Part shown: in pieces, positions 7,704-15,935 of the stretch | How positions within the stretch are numbered: the stretch's first letter is position 1 | Layout of the letters: each line of letters opens with the position of its first letter | NCBI GenBank assembly: GCA_902779845.1 | Contig: CACZCZ010000006.1 | Coordinates: 1 to 64,000, forward strand | Length of the DNA: 64,000 nucleotides | Direction: 5' to 3' | Source: an uncultured Bacteroidales bacterium | GTDB lineage: Bacteria; Bacteroidota; Bacteroidia; Bacteroidales; Bacteroidaceae | Translations under genes and position numbers: made by a program | Notes under the pieces: generated by a model | Seen by the model: only the letters and a program-made list of their open reading frames with translations | What the model was told of the DNA's origin: nothing | Databases searched by the model: none

Positions 7704-9026
7704 ATGAGATTCATTTTTATTCTCCTACTGAGCCTGTGCAGCCTCAACGCCATGGCTCAGAAAAATAACAAAAACAGCAAGCACACCGAGGCCGGCATCG
7801 TTGCCTCCTACACCGACTCACTGACAGCATTGGTCGATCGCATCCAAAAGCAGCACCAGTCAAAAGAGGCGCCGTCGCCTTACCTCTTCCGTCTCTTCGC
7901 ACCTGGCACCGTTTACACCTCGGCGCTGGCACAGCGGATGGCCAACAGCAGCGGCAGCGATGCCGGCAACCACTTGCCGTCGCTCGGCAGCACTGACGAC
8001 TCACAACTGCAGCTGAACGAAGCCATCAATGAACACCTGAACACTTCTTACGTGCTGATTCCGCAGTTCTTCTCCACAACGCAGCAGGCGCTTGTCAGCG
8101 GAGGGCGCTTGATTAGCGACATCGAAAAGCCGATTGAGGAGACAGTGCTGCTGAATGAGACCACGCCCGAGGTGGTGATTCCCGTGGTGGCCATAGAAGC
8201 GGTGGAGCCTGAAGTGAAGAAACCCAACTTCTGGGCTTTCAAAGGAAACGGGTCGCTGCAATTCACACAGAGCTACTACTCCAAGAACTGGTATCAGGGC
8301 GGCGAAAAGAACTACGCCATGCTCAGCCAGCTCACGGTAGAGGCTAACTACAATAACCAACGGCGCGTGCAGTGGGACAACAAATTCGAGGCACAGTTGG
8401 GTTTCCAGACCTCCGAGACCGACCAATACCATAAGTTCAAAGCAACGAACAATCTGTTGCGTCTGACATCGAGTCTGGGTATCAAGGCCGTCGGACACTG
8501 GAACTACGCTGCACAGCTGCAGCTGGAAACACAACCCTATAACAGCTACAAAGCCAACTCCGATGAAATCACCGCGGCCTTCCTCGCACCGCTGTATGTC
8601 CGTTCCTCTATCGGTATGGATTATATCATCAAGAAGAAACGCTTCGAAGGTAAACTTCACCTGGCACCGCTCTCCTATGTCATCACCTACGTCAACCGCG
8701 ATGAGCTCATTGAGCGCTACGGCATTGACGAAGGACATAGGTCCAAGCACGAATGGGGTCCCAATGTAGAATTCACCTTCACCTACCACATGTGGAAAAA
8801 CATCTCATGGGCATCGCGTCTCTACTGGTTCTCAAATTTCCACTTGACGCGCATCGAATGGGAAAACACACTGAACTTCACCATCAACAAGTACCTCTCG
8901 GCCAAGCTCTTCCTCTATCCGCGCTTTGATGACAGCAACGAGAACTATCGTGCTGGCGAGAACCACGACGGCACATTCCTCATGTTCAAAGAATGGCTAT
9001 CACTCGGCCTCAACTACGACTTCTAA
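7704..9026 (+). CDS. DUF3078 family outer-membrane beta-barrel protein
   Basis: This 440-residue exported protein has a signal peptide (residues 1-18, ending NAMA|Q), then a variable, low-homology region (about 20-170). From about residue 175 it has the DUF3078 pattern SYYSKNWYQGGEKNYAM, followed by alternating aromatic strands up to a terminal Phe (LSLGLNYDF), the usual ending for an outer-membrane barrel. The family is common in Bacteroidales and its function is not established. It starts a run of same-strand genes; engB follows after 33 nt. Confidence 0.85.
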   Translation: MRFIFILLLSLCSLNAMAQKNNKNSKHTEAGIVASYTDSLTALVDRIQKQHQSKEAPSPYLFRLFAPGTVYTSALAQRMANSSGSDAGNHLPSLGSTDDSQLQLNEAINEHLNTSYVLIPQFFSTTQQALVSGGRLISDIEKPIEETVLLNETTPEVVIPVVAIEAVEPEVKKPNFWAFKGNGSLQFTQSYYSKNWYQGGEKNYAMLSQLTVEANYNNQRRVQWDNKFEAQLGFQTSETDQYHKFKATNNLLRLTSSLGIKAVGHWNYAAQLQLETQPYNSYKANSDEITAAFLAPLYVRSSIGMDYIIKKKRFEGKLHLAPLSYVITYVNRDELIERYGIDEGHRSKHEWGPNVEFTFTYHMWKNISWASRLYWFSNFHLTRIEWENTLNFTINKYLSAKLFLYPRFDDSNENYRAGENHDGTFLMFKEWLSLGLNYDF

Positions 9027-9059
9027 CCCCCTAAGCACCTCAACGACAAACGGAAATTC

Positions 9060-9725
9060 ATGGAGATCAAGAACGCCACTTACATCAAGAGCAGCGCCCT
9101 CATCAGCCAGTGCCCGGAGCACCATTGCCCCGAGTACGCCTTCATCGGCCGCTCCAATGTGGGCAAGTCCAGCCTCATCAATATGCTGACAGGCAACAAG
9201 AAACTGGCCAAGACCTCCGCGACACCTGGCAAGACGCTCCTCATCAACCACTTCGAGATACGCTCATCCGCCTCCAAAGCCTCTGCAAGCAGTGTGTCCG
9301 GCAGTTCCCCTGCCGGAAAAAACGGCCTCTGGTATCTCGTTGACCTCCCCGGCTACGGCTTTGCCAAGCGCAGCAAGACTGAACGCACGAAATTGGAGAA
9401 CATGATCTCCGGCTATATCCTGCAACGCGAAAACCTCACGAACCTTTTCGTACTCATCGACAGCCGCCATGAACCCCAGCAGATTGATATCGAATTCATG
9501 AACTGGCTCGGCGAGAGCAGTATCCCGTTCAGCATTGTTTTCACCAAGGCTGACAAACTCAGCAGACAGGCGTTGCAGAAGAACATTGACGCCTACCTCG
9601 CACGGCTCGCAGAAGAATGGGCCCCCCTCCCACCCCATTTCATCACGTCCTCTGAAACACGCCAAGGTCGTGACGAGCTGCTCTCTTACATCGAAGAAAT
9701 CAACAACAAGATTGCTCAATCATAA
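9060..9725 (+). CDS. engB: Ribosome-biogenesis GTPase YsxC/EngB with an in-frame palindromic insertion
   Basis: This 221-residue TRAFAC GTPase is needed in other bacteria for 50S subunit assembly. The G motifs are clear: G1 GRSNVGKSS (about 30-38), a G2 Thr in the SATPGKT region (about 55-61), G3 [11 protein letters not shown] (about 96-106), G4 TKAD and G5 SSE. Compared with the family, about 20 extra residues rich in Ser, Ala and Lys (about 66-88) sit between the G2 and G3 strands, a surface loop. Part of that insert is a perfect hairpin at 9297-9317 (TCCGGCAG, loop TTCCC, CTGCCGGA). The frame is kept and all motifs are intact, so the protein should be active. Confidence 0.95.
   Translation: MEIKNATYIKSSALISQCPEHHCPEYAFIGRSNVGKSSLINMLTGNKKLAKTSATPGKTLLINHFEIRSSASKASASSVSGSSPAGKNGLWYLVDLPGYGFAKRSKTERTKLENMISGYILQRENLTNLFVLIDSRHEPQQIDIEFMNWLGESSIPFSIVFTKADKLSRQALQKNIDAYLARLAEEWAPLPPHFITSSETRQGRDELLSYIEEINNKIAQS
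9297..9317. repeat. TTCCC-loop palindrome inside engB
   Basis: This is an 8-bp perfect stem with loop TTCCC, inside the coding sequence of EngB's extra loop. The same loop and layout (7-bp stem CCAGCGG/CCGCTGG) occurs just after the REP-type transposase gene at 50390-50408. Confidence 0.7.
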
Positions 9726-9828
9726 TTTGTAAATCGTATAATCGTAAATCGTAAAATCGTAAAATTGTCAAATCGTCAAATTAAAAGGATTGTCAAATCG
9801 TAAAATCGTAAAATCGTAAAATTCAAAT
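9726..9828. repeat. Low-complexity gap (atcgtaaa units)
   Basis: The 103 nt between engB and yidC are made of atcgtaaa/atcgtcaaat units repeated about ten times. No promoter or gene is seen, and transcription may run through. Confidence 0.75.
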
Positions 9829-11766
9829 ATGGACAAAAACACAATTATCGGATTCGTCCTCATGGCCCTCGTGCTCATCGGCTTCTCATGGTATAGCCGT
9901 CCCAGCGAGGCGCAACTGAAAGCACAACGTGAACGCGACTCTATCGCCGCCATTCAAAACGAAAGACCCACCCCCGACCCCTCCCGTGATGGAGGGGAGA
10001 AGGCTGGCGCGCTGCTTTCGAGCGATAGCGAGGCTCTCGCCCTAACGGGAGAGCGGGGAGAGGGTCTTGACTCCACCAGCATCCTCTTTGCAGCCTCCCA
10101 AGGTAGCGAAGAGCTTATCACTCTTGAAAATGACCTCGTGAAGGTTGTCATCAACACCCGCGGAGGTGTCATCGAGGAAGCCGTCATCAAAGGACACCTC
10201 GACCAGCAGAAGCAACCCGTGCGCCTTCTCACCAAGGAGGACGCCCAGATGATTCTCTCCCTGGCCACCAAGCAAGAGAACATCGTCACCTCCGGCCTCT
10301 ATTTCGAGCCCGTTACCGTTCCCGAGGGTTCTCCCGAGGGCTCTTCAAAGGGTTCTTCCCTTCTCCTTCGTCTTCCCGTCGCCACCGGTTCCCTTGACAT
10401 CGAATACACACTCCGCCCGGATGCCTACATGATTGATATGATTGTTCGCGCCAATGGCATCGCAGACCTCTTCACGCCCTCGATGAAGACCCTCGACATT
10501 CAGTGGGCCGACCGCGCACGTCAGCTGGAGAAAGGCTTCGACTTCGAGCAGCGCTACGCCTGCATACGCTACCATGAGGCAGAGGGAGACACTGACAATC
10601 TCTCCGAGACCTCCGACGAGGACGAGGACATTGAGGAGAAGCTCGACTGGATAGCCTTCAAGAACCAGTTCTTCTCTGCCGTCCTCATCTGCCAGCAGGA
10701 GTTCTCCAACGTACACCTCGACTCCAAACTATACAAAAAAGGGCAAGGCTATCTGAAGAACTATAAGGCCACCATGCAAACGGCCTTCGACCCCACGGGG
10801 CAGCAGCCCACACAGCTGCAGTTCTACCTGGGGCCCAATGACTTCCACACGCTGAAAGCCCACAACGACCTCAGCCTCAATGCCGATAAGGATCTCGAAC
10901 TCGAAGACCTCGTTTATCTCGGATGGCCGATTGTGCGCTGGGTCAACCGCTGGTTCATCATCTACCTCTTCGACTGGCTCAAGGGCTTCGGTCTCCACAT
11001 GGGACTCGTCCTGCTGCTGCTGACGCTCATCGTCAAGGCACTTGTCTATCCCGCCACGAAGAAGAGCTACCTCGCCAGCGCCCGCATGCGCGTCCTCAAA
11101 CCCAAAATCGACGCCCTCAACGCCAAATATCCCAAGCAGGAGGATGCCATGAAGAAGCAGCAGGAGATGATGCAGCTCTACTCGCAATATGGCGTTTCGC
11201 CCATGGGCGGCTGCCTACCGATGCTGATTCAGATGCCTATCTGGATTGCCCTCTTCAACTTTGTGCCGAACGCCATCGAGCTGCGCGGCCAGAGCTTCCT
11301 CTGGGCTGATGACCTCTCGGCATACGATGACGTCATCCGTTGGAACAAGGACCTCTGGCTCATCGGCGACCACCTCAGCATCTTCTGCGTCCTCTTCTGC
11401 GTCATGCAGATTGCCAATACCTGGATTTCCATGAAGCAGCAGCAGAGCGCCGTGATGTCACCCGAACAGGAACAATCCATGAAGATGATGAAGTGGATGA
11501 TGTATCTGATGCCCCTCATGTTCTTCTTCATGTTCAACACCTACAGCTCCGGCCTCAACTACTACTACTTCCTCTCGGGTCTCACCAGCATCCTTATCAT
11601 GTGGTTCCTGCGTAAGACCACCAACGACAGCCGCCTGCTCGCCGAGCTGGAAGCCTATAAGGCCAAGAACGCTAACAATCCCAAGAAGCAGTCCGGAATG
11701 GCCGCTCGCTTCGAGGCGCTCCAGAAGCAAGTTCAGGAACAACAGCGCCAACAGCAAAAGAGATAA
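9829..11766 (+). CDS. yidC: Membrane protein insertase YidC
   Basis: This 645-residue insertase (YidC/Oxa1 family) places proteins in the inner membrane with or without SecYEG. It has an N-terminal helix (residues 4-22), a periplasmic beta-sandwich domain (about 95-370) and the 60KD_IMP core (about 385-600) with KALVYPATKKSYLASARM, the coiled C1 loop (MKKQQEMMQLYSQYG) and PMGGCLPMLIQMPIWIALF. The C-terminal tail is rich in Gln, Lys and Arg. Two in-frame repeat-like stretches are odd: residues about 47-81 (DNA 9973-10069), shared with the downstream peptidase gene, and a PEGSPEGSSKGSS stretch near 165-176 (DNA 10318-10356). Both lie in regions that should tolerate insertions. Confidence 0.95.
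   Translation: MDKNTIIGFVLMALVLIGFSWYSRPSEAQLKAQRERDSIAAIQNERPTPDPSRDGGEKAGALLSSDSEALALTGERGEGLDSTSILFAASQGSEELITLENDLVKVVINTRGGVIEEAVIKGHLDQQKQPVRLLTKEDAQMILSLATKQENIVTSGLYFEPVTVPEGSPEGSSKGSSLLLRLPVATGSLDIEYTLRPDAYMIDMIVRANGIADLFTPSMKTLDIQWADRARQLEKGFDFEQRYACIRYHEAEGDTDNLSETSDEDEDIEEKLDWIAFKNQFFSAVLICQQEFSNVHLDSKLYKKGQGYLKNYKATMQTAFDPTGQQPTQLQFYLGPNDFHTLKAHNDLSLNADKDLELEDLVYLGWPIVRWVNRWFIIYLFDWLKGFGLHMGLVLLLLTLIVKALVYPATKKSYLASARMRVLKPKIDALNAKYPKQEDAMKKQQEMMQLYSQYGVSPMGGCLPMLIQMPIWIALFNFVPNAIELRGQSFLWADDLSAYDDVIRWNKDLWLIGDHLSIFCVLFCVMQIANTWISMKQQQSAVMSPEQEQSMKMMKWMMYLMPLMFFFMFNTYSSGLNYYYFLSGLTSILIMWFLRKTTNDSRLLAELEAYKAKNANNPKKQSGMAARFEALQKQVQEQQRQQQKR
9973..10069. repeat. GC-rich palindromic element read in frame within yidC
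   Basis: The element holds CCCCTCC/GGAGGGG (stem 1) and CTCTCGCC-CTAA-CGGGAGAG (stem 2). Ninety bases (9980-10069) align without gaps to 12121-12210 in the peptidase gene, with about 17 differences, and in the same reading frame. It encodes PDPSRDGGEKAG... and ...ALTGERGEGL. Confidence 0.8.
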
Positions 11767-11778
11767 AAGCCTATCCCT

Positions 11779-14142
11779 ATGAAACAGTCAACCTATAAAA
11801 GCCTTTTACTCCCCTCGCCCTTTAAGTTCCCCTCGCCCTTTGGAGAGGGGTTAGGGGTGAGGTCGGCGACGGGGGTGAGGTCTCTTCTAATCCTCTTCGT
11901 ACTTTTCATCATGGCAGCCTGTAAACAAGAGAAGATCGTCATCACACGCAGCGACATCAAGCTCCAGAGTGACACCCTCACACCCGAAGCGCTCTGGGCA
12001 ATGGGGCGCATCGGCAGCTACGCCGTATCGCCCGACGGCCAGCACGTCGCCTACCAGGTCACGTACTACAGCGTTGAGGAGAACCGCGGCAATTCGGTGA
12101 TATATGCAGAAGATATCCCCGTCTCCCGTAATGGCGGGGAGAAAGCTGGCGCACAGTCCACGAACGATAGCAAGGCTCTCCCCCTAACGGAAAAGCGGGG
12201 AGAGGGTCTGTTCCTCGGCCCGGGCAGCGACCCTGTATGGCTCAGCGACAGCAAGCTGGCCTTTGCCTCCAAAGGCGAAATCTGGTCCATGAGCGCCAAA
12301 GGGAAGTCGCGCAAGCAGCTTACCAAGACCGACGGCGCCGTAGAGGGTTTTCTCTTCTCCCCTGACCAGAAAAAAGTCATCATCATCAAGCGTGTTCCCT
12401 ACCACGACATTATCCATGAGCGTCCCGCGGACCTGCCCAAAAGCACTGGGATGGTCATCACCGACGTAATGTACCGCCATTGGGATCACTATGTGGAGAG
12501 CATCCCACATCCCTTCCTTTGCACCGTCAACAACGATGGCACAATCAAGGAAGAATGTGACATCCTCGAAGGCCAGCCGTTCGAATGCCCCATGGAACCC
12601 TTCGGCGGCATCGAACAACTCGCGTGGTCGCCCGACAGCAAGTCCATCGCCTTCACTTGCCGCACCAAAACGGGCCTTGCCTACAGCATCTCCACAGACT
12701 CCGACATCTTCCTGCTTACGGTTCCCGAGGGTTCTCCCGAGGACCAATCTACCGCCTCACCCATCAAGAACCTCTGTAAGCCCGGCCGCATCTTCGGCGA
12801 TGACGTCGCCGAGACCCTCGCCGTCGATCCGAGCAAGACGCTGAAGCATCAGGCGGTGAACGCCACCGAGAACCTTGACAACAACCCCGGCTACGACCTG
12901 AACCCCAAGTTCTCCCCCGACGGCCGCTACATCGCCTGGCTCTCCATGCAGCGCGACGGCTATGAGGCCGACCGCCAGCGCCTCTGCATCTGCGACCTTG
13001 CCACCGGTGAGAAACGCTACGTCACCGAATCCTTCGACAGCAATGTCGATGACTTCGTTTGGAGCACCGACAGCTACACCTTATATTATATAGGTGTATG
13101 GCAAGCCACCGTCAACCTCTATCGCACAAACCTCGACGGCCAGGTCGCACAGCTCACCAACGACCAGGCCGACTGGGGTGCTTTGCAGCTTATCCCTGGC
13201 TCCACCCCCGCCCATCGTCTCCTCATGGAGCGCCACGACTTCTTCCACCCCGCCGACCTCTACATGGTGAGTGTGCTCGGCGATTCCGTCGCCGAGGAAG
13301 TTCGCCTCACCGCCGAGAACGACCACATCCTCTCGCAACTCGCCCCTGGCAGCTGCGAGCCTCGCTGGTGCAAGACAACAGACGACAAAGAGCTCCTCTA
13401 CTGGGTCATCAAGCCACCGCATTTCGACCCCTCGAAGAAATATCCCACCCTACTCTTCTGCGAGGGCGGCCCGCAGTCGCCCGTATCGCAGTTCTGGAGC
13501 TACCGCTGGAACTTCTACATCATGGCCTCTCAGGGCTACGTCATCATCGCCCCCAACCGCCGCGGCCTCCCCGGCTTCGGTCAGGAGTGGCTCGAGGAGA
13601 TCTCCGGCGACTGGACAGGCCAGTGCATGAATGACTACCTGAGTGCCATTGACGACGCCTGCGACAGCCTTCCCTATGTTGACCGCGACCGCCTCGGTGC
13701 CGTAGGCGCCAGCTTCGGAGGCTTCAGTGTGTATTACCTCGCAGGCCACCACAACAAACGCTTCAAGTGCTTCATCGCCCATGACGGCGCCTTCAACCTG
13801 GAAGCCATGTACACCGAGACCGAGGAGAACTGGTTCAGCAACTGGGAGTACGACGACGCCTATTGGAACCGCGACCGCACAGCCAATGCCGACCGCACCT
13901 ACAAGAACTCTCCACACCTCTTCGTAGATCAATGGGACACTCCCATCCTCTGTATCCACGGCGAAAAGGACTACCGCATCAACGCCACCCAGGGCATGAG
14001 CGCTTTCAACGCGGCCCGCATGAGAGGCATCGAAGCCGAGCTTCTCCTCTACCCCGACGAGAACCACTGGGTACTCAAACCCCAGAACGGTATCCTCTGG
14101 CAGCGGACCTACTTCAACTGGCTCGCCCGCTGGCTGAAATAA
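11779..14142 (+). CDS. S9-family (prolyl oligopeptidase / DPP-IV-like) lipoprotein peptidase
   Basis: This 787-residue serine peptidase has an N-terminal beta-propeller with PD40/TolB-like repeats (SPDGQHVAYQ, FSPDQKKVII, WSPDSKSIAF, FSPDGRYIAW) and a C-terminal alpha/beta hydrolase. The catalytic triad is visible: Ser645 in GASFGGFS, Asp731 in HGEKDYR and His763 in ENHW. A lipobox (FIMAAC) near residue 47 suggests a lipoprotein, so it likely trims peptides in the periplasm or at the surface. The N-terminus is odd: the first 40 residues before the hydrophobic core are coded by a GC-rich palindromic element (11810-11880). A second element codes for about residues 112-144, and GSPE-type text recurs near 315. 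It starts 12 nt after yidC. Confidence 0.9.
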   Translation: MKQSTYKSLLLPSPFKFPSPFGEGLGVRSATGVRSLLILFVLFIMAACKQEKIVITRSDIKLQSDTLTPEALWAMGRIGSYAVSPDGQHVAYQVTYYSVEENRGNSVIYAEDIPVSRNGGEKAGAQSTNDSKALPLTEKRGEGLFLGPGSDPVWLSDSKLAFASKGEIWSMSAKGKSRKQLTKTDGAVEGFLFSPDQKKVIIIKRVPYHDIIHERPADLPKSTGMVITDVMYRHWDHYVESIPHPFLCTVNNDGTIKEECDILEGQPFECPMEPFGGIEQLAWSPDSKSIAFTCRTKTGLAYSISTDSDIFLLTVPEGSPEDQSTASPIKNLCKPGRIFGDDVAETLAVDPSKTLKHQAVNATENLDNNPGYDLNPKFSPDGRYIAWLSMQRDGYEADRQRLCICDLATGEKRYVTESFDSNVDDFVWSTDSYTLYYIGVWQATVNLYRTNLDGQVAQLTNDQADWGALQLIPGSTPAHRLLMERHDFFHPADLYMVSVLGDSVAEEVRLTAENDHILSQLAPGSCEPRWCKTTDDKELLYWVIKPPHFDPSKKYPTLLFCEGGPQSPVSQFWSYRWNFYIMASQGYVIIAPNRRGLPGFGQEWLEEISGDWTGQCMNDYLSAIDDACDSLPYVDRDRLGAVGASFGGFSVYYLAGHHNKRFKCFIAHDGAFNLEAMYTETEENWFSNWEYDDAYWNRDRTANADRTYKNSPHLFVDQWDTPILCIHGEKDYRINATQGMSAFNAARMRGIEAELLLYPDENHWVLKPQNGILWQRTYFNWLARWLK
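11810..11880. repeat. GC-rich palindromic element in the signal-peptide region of the S9 peptidase
   Basis: It contains cccctcgccctttaagtt and then cccctcgccctttggagaggggttaggggtgagg, with CCCCTC/GAGGGG arms. It is read in frame as PSPFKFPSPFGEGLGVRS between the start Met and the hydrophobic core. The related copy at 2750-2789 is intergenic. Confidence 0.75.
12118..12210. repeat. Second in-frame copy of the yidC-type palindromic element
   Basis: This stretch aligns base for base with 9980-10069 in yidC (about 73 of 90 identical) and is in the same frame. It is read as RNGGEKAGAQSTNDSKALPL and then TEKRGEGL within a propeller loop of the peptidase. Confidence 0.8.
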
Positions 14143-14201
14143 ACTTCTTCCGAACGAAATAACGATATAACGACATAACGATATAACGAAAAATCATTCC
14201 A

Positions 14202-15812
14202 ATGACAACTTCTCTTCGCGACAGCGCCGCTATGCGCTGGACAGCCCTGCTGCTACTGGCCCTGGCCATGTTCTGCAGCTACATCTTCATGGACATTCTC
14301 TCGCCCATCAAAGACCTGATGCTCGAGACACGCGGGTGGGATTCTACAGCTTTCGGAACAATGCAAGGCTCCGAGGTGTTCCTCAACGTCTTTGCCTTCT
14401 TCCTCATCTTCGCGGGCATCATTTTGGACAAGATGGGCGTACGCTTCACCGCTGTCCTCTCCGCTACCGTCATGCTCGTCGGAGCCATCATCAAATGGTA
14501 TGCCGTGAGCGATGCCTTCACGGGCAGCAGCCTCGCCACCTGGTTCACCAACAACCTCAACTACATCCCCGTATTCGATGAACTCGGCGTGTCGCCCTTC
14601 TATGAGGGGATGCCCGCCTCTGCAAAGTTTGCAGCCTGTGGTTTCATGATTTTCGGCTGCGGCTGTGAGATGGCCGGCATCACCGTCTCCCGCGGTATCG
14701 TCAAGTGGTTCAAGGGTCGTGAGATGGCCCTCGCAATGGGTTCTGAGATGGCCCTCGCCCGCCTCGGCGTAGCCACGGTGATGATTTTCTCGCCCTTCTT
14801 CGCCCGTCTCGGAGGGGTGGTCAGCGTCAGCCGTTCGGTGGCCTTCGGCGTCGTACTGATGTGTATTGCCCTCATCATGACCATCGTCTATTTCTTCATG
14901 GATCAGAAGCTCGATGCCCAGACCGGCGAAGCCGAAGAGAAGGACGACCCCTTCCGCATCAGCGACCTGGGCAAGATTCTCACCGACAGCGGCTTCTGGC
15001 TCGTAGCATTGCTCTGCGTGCTCTACTACAGCGCCATCTTCCCCTTCCAGAAGTATGCCGTGAATATGCTCCAGTGCAACCTCACACTGACGCCTCCCGA
15101 GGCCCACACCTTCTGGGCCAGCGAGGATGTCACCTACGTGCAATACATCATTATGCTGATCGTGGCCGCCGCCGGCTTCGCCAGCAACTTCCAGAAGCGC
15201 GCTGCCGCCAAGTACGGCCTGCTATGCCTCTCCATCGTCTCGCTCATCATCTACTGCTATATGGGGTATATGAGACAGAGCGCCGAAGCCATCTTTGCTG
15301 TCTTCCCGCTGCTGGCCGTTCTTATCACACCTATCTTAGGCAGTTATGTTGACCACAAGGGCAAGGCCGCTACGATGCTCGTCCTCGGCTCACTGCTGCT
15401 CATAGCCTGTCACCTGACCTTCGCCTTCGTGCTCCCGGCCTTTAAGGGCAGCTCCGTGGGCGGCATCACCATCGCCTACCTGACCATCCTCGTCCTCGGC
15501 GCCTCCTTCTCGCTGGTTCCGGCCAGCCTGTGGCCGAGTGTGCCAAAGCTCGTGGATGCCAAGGTCATCGGTTCCGCCTACGCCCTCATCTTCTGGATTC
15601 AGAACATCGGCCTCTGGCTCTTCCCACTGCTCATCGGCAAGGTCCTGGACAAGACCAACCCCGGCGTTACAGACCCGACACAGTACAACTACACGGCTCC
15701 GCTCGTCATGCTGGCCTCACTCGGCATCGCCGCACTCGTCCTCGGACTCGTTCTGAAAGTGGTGGACAAAAAGAAGGGCATTGGCCTTGAAGAGCCCAAC
15801 ATTAAGGCATAA
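14202..15812 (+). CDS. Major facilitator superfamily transporter
   Basis: This 536-residue protein has about 12 predicted membrane helices, starting with TALLLLALAMFCSYIFMDIL. The MFS motif A-like loop is IILDKMGVRFTAVLSA (about 75-92), and a longer cytoplasmic loop near residues 230-245 (DAQTGEAEEKDD) splits the two halves. Glycine-rich helices and FWIQNIGLWLFPLLIGK near the end fit the fold. The substrate is not evident. It follows the peptidase by 59 nt of low-complexity ataacgatataacgac repeat, so peptide or amino-acid transport is a context-based guess only. Confidence 0.85.
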   Translation: MTTSLRDSAAMRWTALLLLALAMFCSYIFMDILSPIKDLMLETRGWDSTAFGTMQGSEVFLNVFAFFLIFAGIILDKMGVRFTAVLSATVMLVGAIIKWYAVSDAFTGSSLATWFTNNLNYIPVFDELGVSPFYEGMPASAKFAACGFMIFGCGCEMAGITVSRGIVKWFKGREMALAMGSEMALARLGVATVMIFSPFFARLGGVVSVSRSVAFGVVLMCIALIMTIVYFFMDQKLDAQTGEAEEKDDPFRISDLGKILTDSGFWLVALLCVLYYSAIFPFQKYAVNMLQCNLTLTPPEAHTFWASEDVTYVQYIIMLIVAAAGFASNFQKRAAAKYGLLCLSIVSLIIYCYMGYMRQSAEAIFAVFPLLAVLITPILGSYVDHKGKAATMLVLGSLLLIACHLTFAFVLPAFKGSSVGGITIAYLTILVLGASFSLVPASLWPSVPKLVDAKVIGSAYALIFWIQNIGLWLFPLLIGKVLDKTNPGVTDPTQYNYTAPLVMLASLGIAALVLGLVLKVVDKKKGIGLEEPNIKA

Positions 15813-15854
15813 ATTCGATGAAAAGGCCATTTTTAACACTAAAAGAACAAGTTA

Positions 15855-15878
15855 TTTGAAAAATAGTTCGTAATTTTG
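15855..15878 (+). promoter_or_regulatory. Promoter of the CotH/LTD surface-protein gene
   Basis: TAATTTTG at 15871-15878 is a clear -7 box, with a TTTG at 15855-15858 (a closer spacing than usual). The longer in-frame start at 15876 overlaps this box, so the start must be the ATG at 15936. Confidence 0.65.
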
Positions 15879-15909
15879 CGGCGCAAGGGGAATACCTTGC
15901 GCCGCAAAA
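15874..15909. promoter_or_regulatory. 15-bp perfect inverted repeat overlapping the promoter (operator candidate)
   Basis: TTTTGCGGCGCAAGG (15874-15888), loop ggaata, and its exact complement CCTTGCGCCGCAAAA (15895-15909). The left arm overlaps the last bases of the -7 box, and the right arm lies in the early leader. It is not followed by a T-run in the plus direction, so a DNA-binding operator or a leader structure is more likely than a terminator. Confidence 0.6.
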
Positions 15910-15935
15910 CATTTACACAAGCTACTAACAGAATT

